Shown here in pieces: positions 62,203 to 64,000 of a stretch of DNA of 64,000 nt (its first letter is position 1; each line of letters begins with the position of its first letter). A program made the translations under genes and the position numbers. The stretch is from Nitrospirota bacterium. GTDB lineage: Bacteria; Nitrospirota; Thermodesulfovibrionia; UBA6902. Below the pieces are notes generated by a model. The model saw only the letters and a list, made by a program, of their open reading frames with translations, was not told where the DNA came from and ran no database searches. The stretch is from NCBI GenBank assembly GCA_016234115.1, contig JACRHD010000049.1, positions 1-64,000 on the forward strand, in the 5' to 3' direction.

Positions 62203-63219
62203 TTATGACTGCCTTTGAAGGCATGATTTGAAAGGCCCCTGGTCCGATGAATCGACTTCCCTGTAAATCAACCGGGAAATGTCCCTCAGGAACTCAGCCT
62301 GCTTTTCCAGATTGTTGCCGAGCGTCATGATCCCAAGGATGTAGGGGCGTGTGGGATGATACACTATGCCGAACTCGTGAAGTTGCCGCTCCCCGCCTCT
62401 CTGCACGGACTCCCCGAATTTCGAGGCCACTGCTACCCCCGCAGGCAGGCCCGCTGCGATCCCCTGGGAAAAATCCTGCTGACTCATCAGCGCGAGCGCC
62501 TTTTCAGACATTTCACGGTTAAGATAGGAGGCATTATAGAGAATGCGGAAAAAGCCCGAGTATCCGTGAACGCTGATGAAATTACTGCCGCCGATCACTG
62601 TATTGTTTACATCCATTCCATCAAGGACAGCCCCTATCTCTTCGTTGTTCAGCGCATTATACAGCAACGCCGTTGCATTGTTGTCGGAATAACTGATCAT
62701 ATACTGCAGGAGCTCTTCAACGGTATAGCTTCGACCTGGTGTAATTGTATAAGCCGGCCGGATTTGCTGCAGTGCGCTGATGTCTATTGTGCCGTCGTAA
62801 CGCATTGTACGATTGAGCGCAAGCCGGTCTGTTTCGGCGCGCTTGAGCCAGGCGATCATCAGCGGCACCTTCATCATGCTGGCAGGGTTGAATTCCCGGT
62901 CTTCATTGATTCCAAACCACGGCCCGTCATGCAGGTCACGGTAATAGACCGAAACCTCCTGCACTTCTTTGCTCCGGTTATGAATAAGCGATTCGACCTT
63001 GTGCTTGAACGGGATCGGCTCCTGATTGATAACGACCCCCTCGGGCAGCTCCACGTCCAGCAGCGGACTGGTGAAATAAAATCCTTTCGCTGAAACACGC
63101 CGGGGTTTATAACAGAGCTTCAAACTCTGAGACCATATGTGCGAATACCAGCCGGCCACAAAAAGGAGACTTGCCACGGCAAGATATATCAGGAAGCGGA
63201 GGTATTTATGTTTAAACAT
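62203..63219 (-). CDS. serine beta-lactamase/PBP-fold protein
   Basis: The product is 338 residues with an N-terminal membrane anchor (about 8-28). NPASMMKVPLMIAWLKR holds the SxxK (near 118), YMISYSDNNATALLYNAL the SDN, and VAVASKFGES the third box, where KTG is changed to KFG. The class A Glu166 loop is not evident. It is therefore more likely an anchored peptidoglycan-related hydrolase or transpeptidase-like protein than a resistance enzyme. ATG 63219 is used; an upstream TTG at 63225 adds two residues. Confidence 0.85.
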   Translation of the reverse strand: MFKHKYLRFLIYLAVASLLFVAGWYSHIWSQSLKLCYKPRRVSAKGFYFTSPLLDVELPEGVVINQEPIPFKHKVESLIHNRSKEVQEVSVYYRDLHDGPWFGINEDREFNPASMMKVPLMIAWLKRAETDRLALNRTMRYDGTIDISALQQIRPAYTITPGRSYTVEELLQYMISYSDNNATALLYNALNNEEIGAVLDGMDVNNTVIGGSNFISVHGYSGFFRILYNASYLNREMSEKALALMSQQDFSQGIAAGLPAGVAVASKFGESVQRGGERQLHEFGIVYHPTRPYILGIMTLGNNLEKQAEFLRDISRLIYREVDSSDQGPFKSCLQRQS

Positions 63220-63395
63220 ATACAACGATTAATTTTAACATTGTCATCGGAACAAAAGAAACGCGACTTAAGGGCCGGCGGCGGTATTTCCGGACCGGCG
63301 TCACAAAAGACAAAGCCGGCACATTATGGATGGTCTATCATCAGAAGACGGCATTGGGTTTTTGTCCCTGTCAGCCGGAGGTCCTCTCTTTGCCG

Positions 63396-64000
63396 TCAGG
63401 AGAGACCGCAGGCCCGTCCCTTGAAATTGAAGAAGAACTTGAGGGCCTTTTTTACCTTTTCGGAAAAGATCTTTTCCGAAAAGTAATTTCCCACGACCCT
63501 CTTGTTGATCTCGGCGAGTGTCGGGTACGGATGCACCGCGCCGGCAAGCGTTGACAGCTTTACGCCTGCGTTCAGGACGGCCACCCACTCACTCAACAAC
63601 TCTCCGGCCCGGGGCCCGAGTATCTGGATACCGATGGGGGTCCCCTTTTTATCAAGGAGCAGCTTGATCTTTCCGGCCTCTTCCCCTTCAGCAAGACCCC
63701 TGTCGTTGGCCCTGAACTCCTCTGTCCAGACCGAATATTCAATGCCCGCTTCTCTTGCGCGTTTTTCGTTCATGCCTATGCTCGCAAGCTCGGGGGCGGT
63801 ATAGGTGCACCACGGCATAAATTTATAATCCGTTTTTCGGGGTAAATGAAGGACCGCGTTGCTGAGGACAACGCTCCCCTCGTATCCCGCCGCATGGGTG
63901 AACTGATATTCCCCTGTGACATCTCCAGCGGCATATATATGCGCATGATTGGTCCTCATCCGGTTATCGACCTTAATGCCTTTTTCATCAAAACGCAGAG
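63396..64000 (-). CDS. dihydrolipoamide dehydrogenase/mercuric reductase-like flavoprotein, C-terminal part
   Basis: The frame enters from the right edge (LRFDEKGIKVDNRMRTNHAH...) and ends at 63396, giving about 200 C-terminal residues. HIYAAGDVTG is the FAD-binding GD motif. YTAPELASIGMNEKRAREAG and AVLNAGVKLSTLAGAVHPYPTLAEI form the dimerisation domain with the HPxPTxxE site. The final 30 residues are Lys/Phe-rich (FSEKVKKALKFFFNFKG). The redox-active Cys pair would be outside the window, so the substrate cannot be named. The gap 63226-63395 between it and the previous gene shows nothing recognisable. Confidence 0.9.
   Translation of the reverse strand, partial: LRFDEKGIKVDNRMRTNHAHIYAAGDVTGEYQFTHAAGYEGSVVLSNAVLHLPRKTDYKFMPWCTYTAPELASIGMNEKRAREAGIEYSVWTEEFRANDRGLAEGEEAGKIKLLLDKKGTPIGIQILGPRAGELLSEWVAVLNAGVKLSTLAGAVHPYPTLAEINKRVVGNYFSEKIFSEKVKKALKFFFNFKGRACGLS

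Noticed and set aside
62203-63219. Antibiotic-resistance beta-lactamase
   Set aside because: The SxxK and SDN boxes are present, but the KTG box is KFG and the class A Glu loop is not evident; a resistance role is not supported.

Overview
The window looks like a chromosomal segment of a Gram-negative, anaerobic, cytochrome-rich bacterium, most likely Nitrospirota (Thermodesulfovibrio-like) or a Desulfobacterota relative. This placement is inferred from gene content and order: five multiheme c-type cytochromes plus one monoheme cytochrome, pyruvate phosphate dikinase, a two-CW histidine kinase, the orders TPR-ispE-tRNA-Gln-prs-rplY-pth, ilvC-psd-pssA-leuA and yceD-rpmF-plsX-fabH, and sigma-54 promoters. 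No rRNA or other phylogenetic marker settles it.

Layout. 1-3531 (minus): a very large multiheme cytochrome running off the left edge, with an in-frame TGA near its N-terminus, a sigma-54 promoter in front and two dyads in the enhancer position. 3939-11820 (plus): an STT3-type oligosaccharyltransferase, then three multiheme cytochromes alternating with two HAMP-only membrane proteins, then a TPR lipoprotein. 11911-15976: ispE, tRNA-Gln, prs, rplY, pth and a coiled-coil exported protein. 16013-21383 (minus): leuD-leuC, a gene fragment, parB-parA and a DUF4346/MtrA-like Cys-rich protein. 21632-25830 (plus): histidine kinase, tRNA-Met, zinc-ribbon coiled-coil protein, RNase HI-like protein, an unassigned small-RNA-like transcription unit and DedA. 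26033-28840 (minus): ppdK with a lysine-rich tail. 29044-38407: small cytochrome, nitroreductase, metallo-hydrolase, ilvC-psd-pssA-leuA, patatin lipoprotein and a sigma-54 activator. 38630-48558: ferredoxin-type DUF362 protein, an envelope module (two L,D-transpeptidases around a Lys-ending Lpp-like lipoprotein, with a sigma-54 promoter), an HsdR_N-like protein, a cold-shock protein, a PAS histidine kinase and a B12-binding radical SAM protein. 48902-61850: valS, nadC, another giant cytochrome, a NIT/HAMP kinase, yceD-rpmF-plsX-fabH and acyl-CoA dehydrogenase. 61935-64000: tRNA-Gln, tRNA-Glu, a beta-lactamase-fold protein and the C-terminus of a flavin disulfide oxidoreductase.

How it fits together. 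The cytochromes, their HAMP neighbours, the sigma-54 sites and the kinases suggest regulated periplasmic or extracellular electron transfer. The rest is core metabolism (branched-chain amino acids, phospholipid and fatty acid synthesis, NAD, isoprenoids) and translation. A second layer is a dense set of short palindromic repeats of several families. They sit in most intergenic gaps, cluster beside tRNA genes, supply stop codons to some genes, and appear to have entered the coding sequences of ispE and valS.
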